Assembly (NCBI RefSeq): GCF_007860075.1
Contig: NZ_SJPP01000001.1
Span: forward strand, 2,701,490 to 2,765,489
Reading direction: 5' to 3'
Origin: Symmachiella macrocystis
GTDB lineage: Bacteria > Planctomycetota > Planctomycetia > Planctomycetales > Planctomycetaceae
Length of the DNA: 64,000 bases
A program made the position numbers and the translations under genes. Below the pieces are notes generated by a model. It searched no databases. It was not told the origin of the DNA and saw only the letters and a list, made by a program, of their open reading frames with translations. Below are positions 63,541 through 64,000 of this stretch, piece after piece. How positions within the stretch are numbered: the stretch's first letter is position 1; each line of letters starts with the position of its first letter.

Positions 63541-64000
63541 GGGGGTGTTCTAGCGGTGGATCAGGGCGGCACCGGTTCCGCCTGCGTTATGTATCGAGCT
63601 GAGGTGAGAGACCTGCGCTGGGGAAGTGGTTGGCATGCAGTCCTCGTTATCAACAAGAGCAATGGCTCCCGGCTTGTGGGTGGTCGGTCCTGGCAGCGTC
63701 GCGCCTTGGCAAGGCATGTGCGGCGAGTGTCGGTTGTGTAGTTGCACCACTGATTCCGGGCATGAGGTGCGTCTTATTGGCGAGGTGGGAAGTTCATTTA
63801 GGGTTTCGTTGGCGGTTTCGTCGTAAGGCTTGTCGGATCGAATGCTTCTCGCGTTTTGACCTATCGTGCAAACGATGTGCAAATGCGACTCTCCTGGCGG
63901 CCCTGCAGTCGTGAGTCCGCAGGGCCACTCCTTTCTGGGGCAGGCCAGTCGACACCGGTCCCAGAGGGTGATGCTGGACTGAGCTATCCACACAAGACGG
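63541..64000. other. Gene-free stretch at the right edge
   Basis: About 460 bases. A hairpin with arms GGCCCTGC and GCAGGGCC lies at 63899-63926. Open frames exist on both strands, the longest on the minus strand at 63550-63993, but they overlap each other and show no family content. I do not support a gene here; the end of a gene beyond the window cannot be ruled out. Confidence 0.4.

Noticed and set aside
63550-63993. A 147-codon minus-strand open frame at the right edge
   Set aside because: It has no recognisable domain, overlaps several equally long frames on the other strand and contains the hairpin at 63899-63926.
1-64000. CRISPR array, phage genes or insertion sequences
   Set aside because: No regularly spaced direct repeats, no transposase or integrase motifs and no phage structural genes were seen in any frame.

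Overview
The window looks like chromosomal DNA from a planctomycete of the Planctomycetia, probably a marine or salt-tolerant member of the Gimesia/Symmachiella/Rubinisphaera type; the genus is a guess. Pointers are a Ser/Thr kinase fused to WD40 repeats next to an ECF sigma factor of the acidobacterial/planctomycete type, a second membrane-anchored kinase with an N-terminal zinc ribbon, a CxPSR sulfatase, several secreted alpha/beta hydrolases, a five-bladed-propeller glycosidase-like protein, and intergenic regions full of short palindromic repeats. Base composition is moderate (roughly 50-55% GC by eye). I saw no rRNA gene, complete tRNA, insertion sequence or CRISPR array.

Layout. 1-6.1 kb: a divergent efflux locus (a NodT-type outer-membrane lipoprotein cut by the window edge, then DUF1656, HlyD-type and FUSC proteins resembling AaeX/A/B) followed by a cation:proton antiporter. 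6.1-7.4 kb: a gene-free stretch with decayed repeats, hairpins and a possible tRNA 3' remnant. 7.4-9.5 kb: an unknown protein and a DUF3179 membrane protein. 9.9-16.6 kb: an AraC regulator divergent from a tightly packed six-gene run (RHH protein, sulfatase, DUF3302, HlyD, tyrosine phosphatase, Tat-exported binding protein). 17.4-25.1 kb: a lone type II secretion F protein, two alpha/beta hydrolases, a glycosidase-like protein and a kinase. 25.4-38.0 kb: a surface-polysaccharide cluster (acyltransferase, initiating sugar transferase, GT39-like membrane transferase, methyltransferase, three glycosyltransferases, an ABC export pair and a sulfotransferase). 38.0-52.0 kb: a kelch protein, a broken beta-helix gene, a HARE-HTH protein, the WD40 kinase with its ECF sigma factor, a hydrolase, a GNAT protein and a 1,164-residue protein that may be a PPi-type PEP carboxykinase. 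52.3-54.5 kb: nrfHA for nitrite reduction to ammonium.

54.8-63.5 kb is the most striking part: one minus-strand run, ectA-ectB-ectC-ectD-orf100-doeA-dctQ-dctM-dctP, with a divergent MarR-family gene. It joins synthesis of the compatible solute ectoine, its hydroxylation, hydrolysis and TRAP-type uptake in one apparent operon. A perfect 14-bp-arm palindrome lies just upstream of ectA and is a good candidate operator for the MarR protein. Both ectD and doeA are otherwise full length but each carries one in-frame TAG codon, upstream of the catalytic residues in both cases. TAG is also a normal terminator of other genes here, so this points to two nonsense mutations, sequencing errors or readthrough, not a changed genetic code.

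All calls come from reading the translated sequence; no database search was run.
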